64,000 bases of DNA from Clavelina lepadiformis (GCF_947623445.1 NC_135244.1:3472001-3536000), one strand, 5' to 3'; shown: positions 12,442 through 26,000, numbered from the stretch's first letter. Numbers and translations are program-made. The notes: generated by a model from the letters alone, not told the origin.

Positions 12442-15400
12442 ATGTCTACTAAAGTTTTAGCGGCAACTTACGGAATTAACTTATGTCGTGGAGGAAGAAA
12501 TGTATTTAAAGTAGCTCGAAACTCAGTGAATGGTTGCCGACAGTCACCTACTTTGGCATTACTTTCTCAGCAAAAAACTGAGTCTCTAAAAGCATCAAAC
12601 GCTACTTTTTCGACTGAAAGCTGTCTCTTAACCTCAGGTAAGCTATATTTGTCTATTAACATATCGATAGGCTTATACCGATTGGTGTTTTCTATGGTTC
12701 CATAGGAATTGCACCCAACGTAATTCCATCAACCGCGATTGTACACACATGCGATTGCACCCACTCGGAATTGCACCCACACGGAATTCTATCCACACAA
12801 AATTGCACACACACACAGAATAGCACACGTTCGGTCTTTAGGACTGCACCAAACAAGTACTGTAGTACATAAGTAAATATGTACGTACTTTTCATATATA
12901 GAGTGAATGCTGCGATTATGTGTAACCACAAAACACAGATTCAGCAACTCAAACATCATGTTAAGTGCCAAATGACTCACCAGTTAAAGACTGAATATCG
13001 GATTAGATAGAGCTTAGTTTAAAGGGGACAAGTGGAGATATCTGCCCCCACGCTCCAAATTAGGTCAGAGTTTTTTATAATAGAACCGTCAGGATAAGAT
13101 CATTAGGCTGCGTCACTGACGTAATAAGTGAGGCATTATTGGGCCATGCCCCTTTACAAACACCAGGCTGCATTCCACGTTAGTTATGCCATGACGTTGG
13201 TGTGGCACGGAGCCAATTCACGTCTTGGCACAACCATGGCAACTGTAAATTCAATGTTTTTCTTTTGTTTAGACGAAAAAGAGCACAGTATCTTCTTTTT
13301 TTAGAGATTACAGTTGGATAACGTCTTTGTTGCATTCGTAATGTACGCCAAACTGACCTTCGCCTTACCCATTGCACAGAAAGCACCCTGGTACAAACAC
13401 AATTTTGGTGCCCATTGGCGTTGTCGCATAGTTACTCCTTCTTGTTCATTGCATTTTTGTATGCAATTAATTATCGGCTATATGATCTAGGAAAACATAA
13501 TTAGCTTATTAGATGGGTGACATGGCATAAAAATTGTTGTATAGGCGTTTCAAAATTGTGCACCATAAATTGCCAATTTTTGTTTATATAAATAGTAAAA
13601 TACATTCCTTTAAAGCAATTTTTGAGCATTTTAAACGGAATTATGTTGCGTGCAATGCCGTGGCCAATACTGTTTTCTATGAGCTACAGTGGTGGAGTTT
13701 AGGTACGTTATTTTGCACGTAATGACCTAGACAGAACTTTCACACACTCAATTTTTAACTAATTTAGAGATTGAATTAATCAAACATTACTCTGTAATTG
13801 CGCACTCGCACTTGTCATTTTTGGTTGTGTGGCACACGCAAGATCTTGCTAAAAAACGACCATACTCTGCAGTCTGGGACTCTGAGTGCAGAATCATGTG
13901 ATGCATTTGTATCTAGACCCTTGCACCTGAATTGTGACGCCATGAAGTGTAGTGCACTTTTGTACTACACTGGACATTTGAATACTTCCAAATACATTAC
14001 ATATAAAATGTTTTCTGCTGTAGGGATTCGGCGCCAAGGAACTTTGTCTGCTCCATCTGCTGTTTCGTCAGACAAAGGGGATCACTTTCACCAAGACATG
14101 GAGGTTGGAACTTCCACTTCAACTCCTCCTGCTTCTCATACTCCACTAATTAAGCTAAACAAAGTTGCAGTGGTTGGGAAAATGACTCGATATGAATTTG
14201 AAAAGCAGCGATATGACGGGTTCAGTGAAAATGAGTTCAAGAAAGCGGTAAATATTACTATCCAATTAATCGGCTTGAGAAACCTATAATTCTTTTGTGC
14301 AGCTAGAAGAACAGAGAAATTTTTTTGCGTTTGGCATATAAGGTTATTATACTTTGGTAGGCTGATTAATTTTGATGAAAAACAACACTGAGACTTGAGA
14401 ATTGCAATCAGAAAGATACAAAGATAACTTAGAAGTATTTTTGCATCTATTTATCGCAGCTTACAGTAAAAGGGTCAAGGTACGAAACTTTGCTGGCCCA
14501 ACATGAGAAGCATATGATAAATCTTGGAAAGATTCTTGATGTCTTGAAAAGAAAAGGGATAGAATATCGGGTTTGTACACGTGGGGAAGCAACTTATTCC
14601 AAAGACACTGTGGACTGGGCCGATGCAGTTATCACTGCAGGTGGAGATGGAACTTTTCTTTCTGCGGCGAGCAAGATTAAAAACAGAGAAAAACCTCTTA
14701 TTGGAATAAATACAGACCCAGAGAGGTAAGAGTTAAGTTAAAGTATACCTGTGTAATAATTGACAAGTTTGATGATAGTGAATTTATTCGAAAACATCCA
14801 AGAAGCATAAATGTTGTCTTCGCTGATAATTGAAAATTTGTTTTTACGAAGGACTAATCATGCAATTTTGCTCAAACAAGTTGCTCAGATTTAGAACTTA
14901 AAGTTGACAAATAAACATGTTGTTGAATAAATGTATATTTATGCTTAATACCGAATTACAGCTAATGAGGTTGTAAATGAATGACAAGCAAAGCATGATT
15001 TTGTTTTAGATCAGAAGGTCACTTATGTCTTCCTCCAAAATATAACTCAAACTTTGAGGAAGCTCTTGACAAACTTGCTGACAGTAAATTCCAGTAAGTG
15101 CACAATGCTGATTAAGTTAAAATTGATCTAAATAAGTTATAATTGGTAAGAATTTAGCATATATACCACTTGCATAGTCAACTCAGGTATCCTATATTTT
15201 GTGTACACTACCATTATTGTTTCCTATAGATGGCTGTACAGGCAGAGGATTCGTATTACTATGACAGGTTCCAAAGCTAATTTCAAACCACTTGACAACG
15301 GATCTATGCTGCAAGAAAGGATGAGAGATCACAGTAACCATCATTCAAGTACTTATTTCAGTGTTCTAGATTCTGACGACGATTCCTTTTTAATGCAAAG

Positions 15401-17424
15401 AAACGCCAACCCTTTAGAAGAAGGTATAAGCTTGTGTAGAGAATTATTTTTCGCATACAATGTTGGGCACTTTATTGTGGTCGTACTGTAGGTGGTTATA
15501 GCTTTATTAGAGTACTAATATAATACTGTATTGCTTTGTAAATTCTGTAATAAAAATGCCTGTCAGACCTTTTGTATGACATATCTGACTATGCAATAAT
15601 GTTGTAAACGCAGTAACAGAATCTGTCACAAACAAATTCGTATTCATCTAAAAATCTCAGGGTTGTATTTGTACCACAGGTGTATCCCATAAACTTCAAA
15701 GTTACTGTGATGTGCTTCCAGTTTTAGCTCTTAATGAAGTGTTCATCGGTGAATCGCTTGCTTCAGTGTAAGTTACCTTGTAAGGATGTGCATTAATTAA
15801 TTATTTATGCTGCTCATACCAGGGGTTTGTTACCAGCTTTGTTTTTCTTAAACCAGCGCAATGTTAAATCAATACGTTCGCTCTGGTTCTTTGGATAATT
15901 TTTTTTCTATACAACGCATAAAGGCATAACTGAAGCCCCATTAGGGCAGCTTCATGTTGCTCTTAATTAAACACTTGCAGTAGTTTTCCCATGAGTAAAA
16001 GATTTTTGCTTCTGTGATGGACCGTTTGCACATGAGCAACTAAGATCTGCAAGTTCTTGTAACAGTAAGGCCGCAAATGGCCTGACAATTTAAAGTTTTG
16101 CCAATCTTGATTAACTCTGAATTTCTTGGTGTTGAAATAAGAACCTCGAGGTGTTTTTGTGTTATTCATCAACAGACCTTCCTACTATGAGCTTCAAGTT
16201 GATAATGATCCATCTGAAAAGCATAAAAGCTCCGGATTGTGTATTTCCACTGGAACTGGATCAACCGCTTGGTCGTATAATATCTGTCGTCTCCATACAA
16301 AGACCGTGAAGTCGGTTTTGGAAATTGTAAAACGTTTACTCGCAAACAACAACGACACGACTAAATACGATGCTCTCTCTGACGATGAGGTCTTAAAGGA
16401 AGGTGGGCTGGCTTCAGATTTCGTATTTTATTTTCCTTTGCTTCTGTGAGCGTGATTAAATTGATTGAAACAAGTACATCATAATGGACTATTTTGTTAC
16501 ATGTTCTATTTTTTGAGTATAAAGACATACCGTACTGGACACTTGTGTAACTAATTCTTTGTCATGTTATGTTGGTAGCAGGAATGGAAAAAATATACAG
16601 CTGTAGATGTTATGAAAGATTGTAGTTAATATTTTCAAGTTCGACACAAATTTCTATGTAGTAAATGAGAATTAATCACATGTTAAAATGTTGTCAAGTC
16701 ACGGAAAGACATGGGGACACTTTCATATTTGATGCCGCGGAGAGGAAACTGTTGTGTTCGATTCGAGACCCGATGCAGAATAAAGTCTACCATTGCAACA
16801 CACCCCATCGATTTGCCGAAAAGCTTTTCATCAGGTTTGGGCAAAACGCGTGGCTTGGTTGCAGTTTTATGCGTTGCAAATCTACGCTCTATGTCTTATT
16901 TTCAACGTACATCTCAAGTCACGCTTTCAATTACTTTTCCTGTGGTCACTATGTTAAGTCATTGTGTTGCGTAAATGAAGCGTGCATGTATGCATTACGT
17001 TTTACTTACGCAACATTTAACAGACCACTATTAAGCGTAAGCCTACTAAAAGGAGACATTGAATAAAGCTTCGTAAATTCCCATTAGATCACATTGATTG
17101 GTTCGTAGCCTTGTCATTATCGCAAGTTTTTTACGCAGAACGTGAACATGGCTTATGTAAAACTATTTGCCTGTTTTGTTAATTTTGCTTGAATATATAT
17201 TGCACTTGTGGAGCCACTTCAGAAGCGTAAAATCAACTTCGGTCTGTCACGTGCCTATATTTGTGGTTACGTCACAATCGAGTTATTGTTACAGATCGCG
17301 TTGCTGGGATGCGACTTTGTGCGTGGATGGCGACACCTCATTTGTATTCAACGACGGCGCCACGGCCGCCTTGCAGGTTCTGCCCGAGGACGCGCTGAAG
17401 ACGGTTGTCTTGGACGAGGATTAA
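12442..17424 (+). CDS. NADK2: Mitochondrial NAD kinase 2, 514 aa
   Basis: Nine exons join in phase: 12442-12637, 14024-14247, 14460-14725, 15010-15093, 15230-15423, 15680-15767, 16176-16402, 16699-16834 and 17295-17424. The enzyme phosphorylates NAD+ to NADP+ in the mitochondrial matrix. The ATP-NAD kinase hallmark GGDGTFL sits at about residues 201-207 and the second motif, STGTGSTAWS, at about 375-384. LNEVFIGESL, LCSIRDPM and RSRCWDATLCVDGDTSF match conserved vertebrate NADK2 blocks. The first 65 residues are basic and rich in Arg, Lys, Ser and Ala with almost no acidic residues, as expected of a mitochondrial presequence. The protein is longer than human NADK2 (442 aa), through a longer N-terminal linker and a Ser/Asp-rich insertion in exon 5. 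Exon 8 uses the acceptor TTGTCAAG, chosen because it alone restores frame. A further in-frame Met lies in exon 2. Intron 1 carries a minisatellite and a MITE. Confidence 0.95.
12705..12830. repeat. Degenerate minisatellite in NADK2 intron 1
   Basis: The word GGAATTGCACCCA and close variants (GCGATTGCACCCA, AAATTGCACACA, GGAATTCTATCC) recur about every 16-17 bp. The array lies roughly 70 bp after the exon 1 donor. Confidence 0.6.
13020..13156. repeat. Short MITE-like inverted repeat in NADK2 intron 1
   Basis: The left end TAAAGGGGACA and right end TGCCCCTTTAC are inverted. A related left end (GGGGTGACCGGAGACATGTC) occurs near 30745. No target-site duplication was seen. Confidence 0.35.
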
Positions 17425-18509
17425 TCCCGGCTTTTGCAAGACGAGCTTGCTTTTAGCCTGCCTTATTGTTTGTTAGATCTTCCAGGTTCAGTCGTTTCAA
17501 CGTCAACATTGCACTTACAACTTAGTGGTAGAGTTCCTTTTTATTTACGTACCAACCCGTTTGTAATACGCAGTTTCGTAAGATGTTATTACCGCGAAGT
17601 CAGGCAGTTGGTCTGTGCTTGATCTTATCCACATTTCTTGCCTTTCTGTGCTGTCAAAGTTTTCATGATTACGTCGTATTTGTATTGAGGTTATGGACTT
17701 AAAATTTTACGTATATTAGATTTGCTGGTGGTTTGACAAATTGCTACGTTATTTAGCAAGGGCTAAACACCTGTTTATGTGGTCTGGTGTTTATTTCTAG
17801 TTTGATATTGTCGCCCATTTCTTATTTTTATATTTTGCGGGATTTGTTGTCTGCGTAAAATGCTTTACTTCGACCTGAGTTATTTCCTATGTCTGAAAAT
17901 TATGTTATTTGTTGTGTTTTACTCTTTAGATTTTAGAATAAGAAAATCGACTCAATGCTATGAAGATGTCTTTTAATCGAAATCAAGCAATAGCTTGTAT
18001 GCAGACTTCTGAATTTTGTTGCGCAGCTGATCTTTCACCTTTTAATGACAGTATCATGCAAAGCAAAAAATCAAAACTAAAATAGTAGTAAAACCAGTAT
18101 TCGTTTCTTTATTCCACGAAACATAATTACGGTATGCAGTATTGTTAATCATACTAAACAAAATCACAACAGTAGCCTATGTCCTACAAAGGTTTAAAAT
18201 GATCACATGATAGGATACACAATTACGCATAATTGTTGGCACTTTTAATGCCACGACAATTAAGAACCAGTTGACTTTAAACGTGGGTCACTGCGGAGTT
18301 CCGAGCACGGTCGTCAGTATCTGGAAAATCAATGATTACAATGGAGTAATGAGCACAAGAGACACCTGGACAAACCATGGCGATTAGAAGCGTAATCGGC
18401 AACGGTTTTATTGCAAGTAGTGCTGCAACTAGCGATCTAACTCTAAGTTTCTTGCATGCTTTACCGCTATACGTGGAAAAATGTGACAATTAAAATCAAA
18501 ACTTTTTGT
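17425..18509. other. NADK2 / coiled-coil gene 1 convergent intergenic region
   Basis: The two genes converge here. The region should hold the NADK2 3' UTR and, on the minus strand, the 3' UTR of coiled-coil gene 1. A minus-strand open frame at 18277-18489 has a hydrophobic stretch but lies directly after the stop of the array gene and shows no other support. No AATAAA was identified for NADK2. Confidence 0.4.
18407..18412 (-). terminator. Candidate polyadenylation signal of coiled-coil gene 1
   Basis: AATAAA on the minus strand (within GCAATAAAACCG), about 100 bp beyond the stop of the gene that ends at 18510. Confidence 0.4.
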
Positions 18510-21311
18510 TCAACCATCACTAGATGACGCACCAGATGCTGATGATCGCAAAGTGCTTTGGTTTGAAGAACTTGACGTTACAGAGATGACGTCATCGTGG
18601 GCTTGAATTCCGGCAGAGGTTGTGGGAACTTCAGGAAGTGCTCTTCCGTCTGTGACGAAAACACAACTCATACACCAATCCTAATTATCTGGTATATCTT
18701 ATTGACTCATACCAGCACTTCGGTTATTTTGAGTGTTGATTGCGTTTCTTGGCAATTGATAGTTTCGCAACGGTGGTCGTCTCGAACCCCTGTAAAAAGT
18801 TACAAATGAGGCGATATTGCGTATAGAAGATTACCGTTGAACACTTGTTACGGAATTACACTTGCCTCGTAGGAATGCCGGGCTGAAATGGCAAGTTATA
18901 GACGTATTCGTATTCATTCTCTTCGTCGCTTTCAGCACTCTCTTCGGCGCTTCCCCGGTCGCTGTTTAACTCTTGATGTTCTTTCATCTTCTCCGACAAG
19001 AGGAAATCGTAATGCTTCTTACAAACCTGCAGCTTTTCGTTCCTCTTTTGTAGTTTCTGTAAACAGTTTTAGTTTGCATGGACTTCGACATATGTACACG
19101 GTAATGTATAGGTCTAATCTCGGCATTTTACTTTCGCCGTGGGCAAATAGGCTTAGATGAAAAATATGAACCACACCTTGGTTAAACTGCTTGAATTACT
19201 TAGAGCAAAGTGTTAAATGTTTCTATCGCAGACGTGGTAAGTTCTCCAAAATATTTGTGTCGTTTTAAAAAAACTTTTCATGATATTCTTTCCACAGTTT
19301 GTAACAAACTTAACTCTGACTTTAAAAAAAGTCCCTACATTTTATCTTCTCTAGAAGGCATATGGGGAAGGCCCCGTGTTGTTTGGTAAACCGTGACGGC
19401 ATGGATTATGTTACCTCCGTTTGCGTACCACTTCTATATTTTGCAACGAATATTTGCAATATTTTAACTGCAATGTTTTATGAGAAAACATCTACTTCTG
19501 ACCTTTGCTTTTTGGTTCGTCAGTTTTAGGCAATTTTTCAGTGATTCCATTGCAAACTGGTAATTCTGTAAAATATGAAATTATGAAAAATGGTCGCCAA
19601 GCACTGATTATTAAAAATACAGTTATTGAAGATTTAAATTGCTCTATAGTGTTATAGTTCGAACGTGACAATGGTTGAAAAGTATAATATTTCTTCACGG
19701 CTCTATTACCGCTATTTGGCTTCCTTGATATAAACGCTATAACCATTTATGCATCAAACATTTAATTAAGGCACTGTTTAGATTCTAACTGTATAATAAT
19801 AACGGTATATGTTTGTTTTGAAAGTTACCCAAAATACTTTATGTCGTAACGTCATTTACCTTTACATCGTCTTCTAAATTTTTGATCATGTCCTTGGATT
19901 GGTCAATGTTTCTTTGAAGGTTCTACATTCAAAATGAGACCATTGTTTTAAGTTTTAAAGGTTTTTTTAAACGGTATTTGGTATTTTATAGGTGTTGCAC
20001 TTGAACAAACGTGTTACCTGTATATCAATCTTTGCAACCTTTCTCTCATTTTCCAAAACAGAAATCCTTTCTTGACTTTCCTACACAAAATTAGTAGATA
20101 GCAGCAAAAATTGCATTATTTGTTGGTAAATTTCATTTGGGTCATATAAATGCAGGCTATACGTGTATATGATCAATAGGATTAATGAATAAACGATAAA
20201 CTATAGCAAAATATGACCTTTTATTTGAAACAAAATTTCAAAAAAGTTGGAAATATATTGATGAGCTTTTATTTTGCAAAAAAATACATAATTCCAGTCT
20301 TGGCTGTGTATACAATTAAAATTTTTGAATTGGTTTTAGCATTTCCATCAGGAAGTTTTGCAAAGTTTAAACAAGGATAAAAGCTTAGCAAGTGACAAAC
20401 CTATCTTGCTAAATCTATGATTCGACTCATGTTTGTTGTGAAACTTACTCGTTCACTTGCTTGAAGCTGACTCTCAAAAGAAGTTACTTTTCGTTCAAAT
20501 TCTCCGATTTTTCTGCGCAACATCTGCAAGAAAATTTGAATAAAAGATTAAACGCAATAATACTCAGTAGTTTAGCGTGCAATCTACCGCTCAGAATCCT
20601 TTCTTAATATTTGGTTTTACGTGAATTGTGGCATCCTGTGAAGTTGACTCAGTAAAAAACCTTCTTACTTACGTCATTTTCATTTTTAGCCCGATCTGTC
20701 ATTCGTTCCTGTTCGTGACTTTGCTGTTTCCACGCCTAAAAAGTAAACATAGATAAAGAAGTTTTCTCAAAAGTAAATGCAAATTTCGAACTCTCATTTC
20801 AAAGTACAAGAAAATTACCTCTATTTCGCGACCACTTGCCGCTATTTCCTTTTGCAGGTCAACAATCTGCTCGCTCTTGGCCTGAACGTAAGAATAAATT
20901 TTGCTTTAGCGACATAAAAATCCAAAAACTACTTAACGTTGTAAATATGGAAATTGTTAATCTAATGACACCGTTTTTATAAAAAACAAAGAGGCGTAGA
21001 TAGATCACCTTGTCTTTATTTTCGAGGACTTTCTTTTGTTCAGAAATCGATTTCAAAGTTTCTGCTATGTATGGTGCTTGTAGTGAAATTGCTTGTATGT
21101 TCTTAACAATAGTAAATAGTTTATTTTTAAATTCTGTTTTAAGACTTAGTATATATTGGCCTGCTTTTTAAAGGATATTGTGCGTCTTTTAATCAAAGGC
21201 GCCATAAAAACATTATAAAAATATTCTTACCACAATTAGGTTTGAAAAAGTGTCCACAATTCCATTGCAATCGCCTCCATCAGTTGCTGATGTCACTGCT
21301 TGCTGAGCCAT
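18510..21311 (-). CDS. Coiled-coil array gene 1, 323 aa, novel family
   Basis: Eleven exons join in phase: 21311-21231, 21101-21009, 20881-20819, 20735-20673, 20523-20449, 20080-20018, 19922-19860, 19565-19503, 19056-18866, 18789-18713 and 18649-18510. I do not recognise the family. Order of parts: a short N-terminus starting MAQQAVTSATDGG; a long predicted coiled coil in which exons 3, 4, 6, 7 and 8 are each exactly 63 bp (21 residues, three heptads, phase 0); an acidic segment ending ENEYEYVYNLPF; a basic exon (RGSRRPPLRNYQ); and a Ser-rich tail containing SAGIQAHDDV. No signal peptide or membrane span is evident. Exon 9 ends in a GC donor (GAG/GCAAGT). The start is fixed by identity with gene 2 (MAQQ). 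A final splice after SSSD-G, as in genes 3 and 4, is possible. It could be a cytosolic scaffold or adaptor; that is inference. Confidence 0.75.
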
Positions 21312-22498
21312 TTTTAGGCTAAATAACTTACTGCGCTGTATAATATTCCAAAAGACCGAACCTGCAACCTGCTGCAAACTTGTCCGCTGCCACTGAATGT
21401 TTTTGTTGATGTCAGACAAAGAAATCTTGGTTGGAACAAGGCAGCCGCTGATAAGGAAGTGAAACCTCACCCCTGTCACAACTCACCGATTCCATGATCT
21501 GTGCGTGACGGTGACTTTCAGCGGCGTTCGACAGATGTGTTTTTGCTCATAAAATGCCTTTTGAAAATTGCACGCATTGACTCCTCTTCTGTCTGACATT
21601 TACTTTAACTTTGATTCAAAGTTGACGAATAAAGAGAAACTTGAGCGAAAGAAAGAGACTCGTGAATTTTTCCGCATAACAGCGAATAATTTTTCACATT
21701 TTTTCTGTGAACACTCAAAAATGATCATGGTCTGCTTTTTTCCCCAACTTGTCTTCTCCGAAACGTGACATCAAAAAACAACAACGTATGCAAAAGCTAT
21801 GTATGCATTGTTAGTTATCACCTACACGGCTAGTCACATGCTCTGCGTTTGCTCTTCAAACTATTAATAATCTTTTATTTCTTCACTGGTGCGCAGTAAA
21901 AACAACGTTCCTCATTATTCACCAATACAAACACCAGTCCAACTTACAAAGAACCAAATGCAGAATGAAAAGTAAAACTCTTGTCCATAAAGCCATAGCG
22001 TAACCAACTATAATTAAAGTGTGAGATAAGAAATTGTTGGGCAGCTTAACAATCTTCGGGGGGAGTTGTGGGTAAATGCGTAAACCGTGTACGTGTGTAG
22101 TAAACTTACTAAAAACAATAAAAGGCGGCACAAGTGGCATATCGATAAATTACTAATACCAAACACGCCGTCACACATTGTGTACAAAAATGGTCGCAAC
22201 AATACGGGTGGAATACATCTTATTATACACCTAAAAATACATCATGAAATACATCTAACAATACGTTTGAAAACATATCAAAGTGCAATTCTACACTAAC
22301 ACGCTTTTCAGCATGGTTAATACACAAAGAATCAACAAACGTGAAATTTGGTGACATACTTTGTTTGTTATTCGTTATTTTACAGATGCACATTTAACGG
22401 TTAATATAGATAATTCAATGATGTCGTTAGGTACAAGCTGCAATGAGCAAAATTTGCTAATCACAGATCATAAACAAAGCAAAGCAACATAAAACATG

Positions 22499-22567
22499 TA
22501 TAAACGTTGTAGTTGTACTGATCAGAATACATACATATATAAACGTTGTAGTTGTACTGATCAGAAT
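22499..22567. repeat. Two-copy direct repeat, 30 bp unit, 39 bp period
   Basis: The 30-bp stretch beginning TATAAACGTTGTAGTTG at 22499 is repeated identically at 22538, separated by 9 bp. Too short and local to assign to an element; probably a replication-slippage duplication. Confidence 0.8.
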
Positions 22568-22770
22568 TTACACTAATTTGGAAATAACGTTAAACTGAAA
22601 AAGCAACGCAAGCCACTGTGGAATCGACCAGGCTATTTGTTTCGGAGCGATTGTTGGTTTCTGAAAAGATAATAAACGTCAGTGAGATTCAGCATAAAAT
22701 AGAGAAATGAACGGATACATTCAAACACTCAAGAGGCCAACTGACCGAACGTAGTGTATGGCCAGTTCAC

Positions 22771-22806
22771 ACACACACACACATGCATAGGCTATATATA
22801 TATATC
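22771..22806. repeat. CA / TA dinucleotide microsatellite
   Basis: A (CA)n run is followed by a (TA)n run with a short spacer, between coiled-coil genes 1 and 2. Confidence 0.8.
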
Positions 22807-23090
22807 AATAAGCTTCAGACAGGTAATACAGCCTGTGATGCGATGTGTGTTTGTGTGTATTTGTGTATATGCTCATACAGCTTACTTTACGTTCTATACC
22901 AGTCGTTTGTTCGATTAAATTTTTGCTTATGCATGGACTTATACATAAGTATATTAGTATATACTGTATCTTGTAACGTATGCTTACACAGATACTATGA
23001 CTGCATGCGTACAACAATGGACAGGTTTGGGTCAAAATGAGCTTTTCACATCCGACAACGGAATAAATGATATCTCAGTTTGTGCAAATA

Positions 23091-26000
23091 TTACAAACCA
23101 TCGCTGGATGGCGTAACAGCTGTCGGTGACTGCCAAAAACTTCGGTTTGAGAAACTCGAAAGTGAAGAAGTGACGTCATCGTGGGCTTGGGCTCCGGCAG
23201 ATGTTATTGGGGGGTCCGGTAGTGGTCTTCCGTCTGTGACAAAAATTGTGTAGTTTATTACTAAGCGGCATCGGTCCTTGTTATGCTGGACCAGCACCAG
23301 ATACTCCAGAGGCTGCTTTTCAAATATCGGTTAACTTTTAAAGCAAGTTTTATAAATTGCGTCTTGCTTCATTGATAAACCTTTCTATCAAGTCAGCTGA
23401 CTACAATAAAGATCACCCAAGTATGACGTGTACATGCCTTGACCGTTCATTGTGTTTCTTAAAGAACGCCGGAATCTCGAAGACAGCCGTCTTGAACGTC
23501 TTGATTGCCTGCAACAAATTACAAGCGGTCTTACTTAATAAGCTTTCAGACGTGGTCGTTTGTGGATTTTGTGAATTTATTGATCCAAAGTATTTGCCTC
23601 ATGGAAGCGCCGCGCTGAAATTGGACGTAATCGTACTCATTTTCTTCATCTTCTTCTTCATCATTGCTTTCATCTTGCTCTTCACTGCTGGAATCTTGCT
23701 CTTCTTTCATCATCTCCATCAAGAGAAACTGGTAGCGCTTTTTGGATTTTTTCAACTCCTTATTTTTTTGCTTCATTCTCTAAAAAAAGAAACCAGGTTT
23801 TTTAACTTATCCGCCGTGGTGTAAAAGCTGGTGAATCCCCGAAGCTTTGCTTCCCTCGGGGATGCATTTGTTCGTGCAGGTTGGATGCGAATCGTTTTAA
23901 CTCGATCGCGTGCAAAGGTGTTTTCGTCTTATTGTTTAGACCGATTCGCAAATATTTTATACAAATATTATACAAATATTTTAACCACCTTTGAACTCTG
24001 TCTCGTCAACTTCAGATCGTGGTTTAGCAATTTCGTATCAAGTTCATCGATCTGCAAAATGCATAAGAAATAGCACATTTCATCGTGCTTATTTGTGTGT
24101 TTCCAAGAGCTTTTAACAGGCGTTTGTCTTTTTTCGTAACGTATAGTAAACTTTACCTTTAGTTGTTCTTCCAAGTTTTTAATGATGTTTTTCAAATCGA
24201 AAACATTTTTTTGAAGGTCCTAAAATAAACAAAATTACAACATTTGCATTACAAATGCCTATAAAAGAATAGTTTATGAACCAAACATAATCTTTTCAAG
24301 TTAAAACAGAAATACGTTCATACCTGTTTTTCAGTCTCCAAAGATCTTTTCTCATTTTCCAGAGCAACGGTCTTTTCCACTTGCGCCTATTGGTTAAAGA
24401 GAGAAACTAAGTTGATTCAAAATAAATTACCTTTGAACATTCTTAATATTTTACAGTAAAAGCATTTACTACAAGCAATAATCCGTATGCTATCTATAGT
24501 ACTTACTGTAAAACCGTTTTTCACTGAATGGTTTTAAGTAGACCACTGGTTCCCAACGGGAACCACACTTGGAGCGGGAACCGTTGGCTTAAAATCTTTA
24601 GAGAGGAAAATTTGGCCGAGGAAGCAAATGGAGAAAGATAATAAAACTGGGCAGGATTTTGGGCTTATTGCTTCTGCGACCGTATCGTATTACTATTGTA
24701 ACTGTTTACCAGTCAAAACGCTTACTCGGGTCGTGGTTACATTCTTAAATTGGCTAAATGCATATTATTCGTTTAGTGAAAAAATTTTCGCCAAGGTTTT
24801 AGGAGCATTTTTACTCGTTTAAGATTTGCGAGTAAATTTTGCCTTTCTTTATGACATCTCAATGTATTAAATGTTATTGCAAGTTTATGCTGACAAGGCA
24901 ACAATTGGAAACAGTAAGAGAATAGTATTTAAAAAAGCGTTAAGAACAACTGGGGTAGACTCAGACGGTGTAAACTGTAAACCCTTTGTGTATATTTGCG
25001 GCCAGACGACACTTACATAGCGTCAGCATGCGATGCTATCTGTCTGAAATTCCTGTAATGATTTTGCTGATCCGCCTCGGGTGTTTATATTTATGAAAAG
25101 TTGCGTAAAATATAGAAATTCTTGAACAGTAATATTTTGAAAATCGTTTTGTTTGAAAAAAAACAAGGCTCCTACTTGAAGATCGTTTTCCAGTTTGTTG
25201 ATTTTTGGTCCACTATCTTCTATTTTCTTCTGCAATGTCTGTTCAGTGTATTAAAACACGCAGATAAAATATCATGTACACCTGACACAACTTTTGTCAT
25301 ATTTCAAACCATCTTAGCACCTCACTGCTGTATATATACCTTGTATTCATTTTCTAGATGTTTGTTTTGGTCCAGCAGAACTTGCAACTCTTGTTTTGCA
25401 TCTGGTGCTACTCTTGAAATTTGATCAAAACTCTTCAAACAAATAAAATAGAATATTATTTGGTTGTAACCAGGACACCAGGGTAAACAAAAACTACATG
25501 TTAGATAAAAACAGAACAAACATTTACGGAGTTACTTATATGTGACTTTGCAATTAAATTTATCAATCTTATAACTAATTAAAGCTTTTTTATTTCTGCC
25601 TATAACGTGCCAAAATTTTATCAAAATTTTTCAACACTTAGGAGAATAATTAGTGTTTGGTCGCTATTTTCACCATTGCTGTGTTCACAAATCTTCGCAA
25701 TGCCTTTGCTGGTGTACCATGTCATTAGTCTTACTGGCCTGTTGTTTTGCCATTTATCAGAATAAGAAGTAAGCTAGTTTAAAATTTGGTGACAAAAGAT
25801 ATGTACAGTATTTCCTTTTCTTGTCCTTTGTAGTCATGTAATTCGTATTTTAGTAATGCAGGAAGTATTTAGATCAGATGCAATATCTATTTCCAAGTCT
25901 ATGCTTTGGTCCTGGACTTTTCATTAAAAATTAGCCCTAACTATATCGTTCCAATGATTTCAAGCTACAATAATTTTTGCTTTCGAATGCTTCCTGTATA

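Larger units (their letters stand above)
21312..23090. other. Intergenic region between coiled-coil genes 1 and 2
   Basis: No exon is recognised. The first few hundred bases should contain the promoter of gene 1. There is a short tandem duplication at 22499-22567 and a CA/TA microsatellite near 22771-22806. The remainder is unremarkable AT-rich sequence. Confidence 0.5.

Noticed and set aside
18277-18489. Hydrophobic minus-strand frame just after coiled-coil gene 1
   Set aside because: Tested as an alternative last exon carrying a membrane span. No acceptor gives both the right phase and a long open frame, and gene 2 has no counterpart.
23357-23824. Plus-strand 155-codon open frame with hydrophobic runs
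   Set aside because: It is the antisense of the Glu/Asp-rich exon of coiled-coil gene 2; poly-Glu codons read backwards give Phe/Leu runs that mimic membrane segments.
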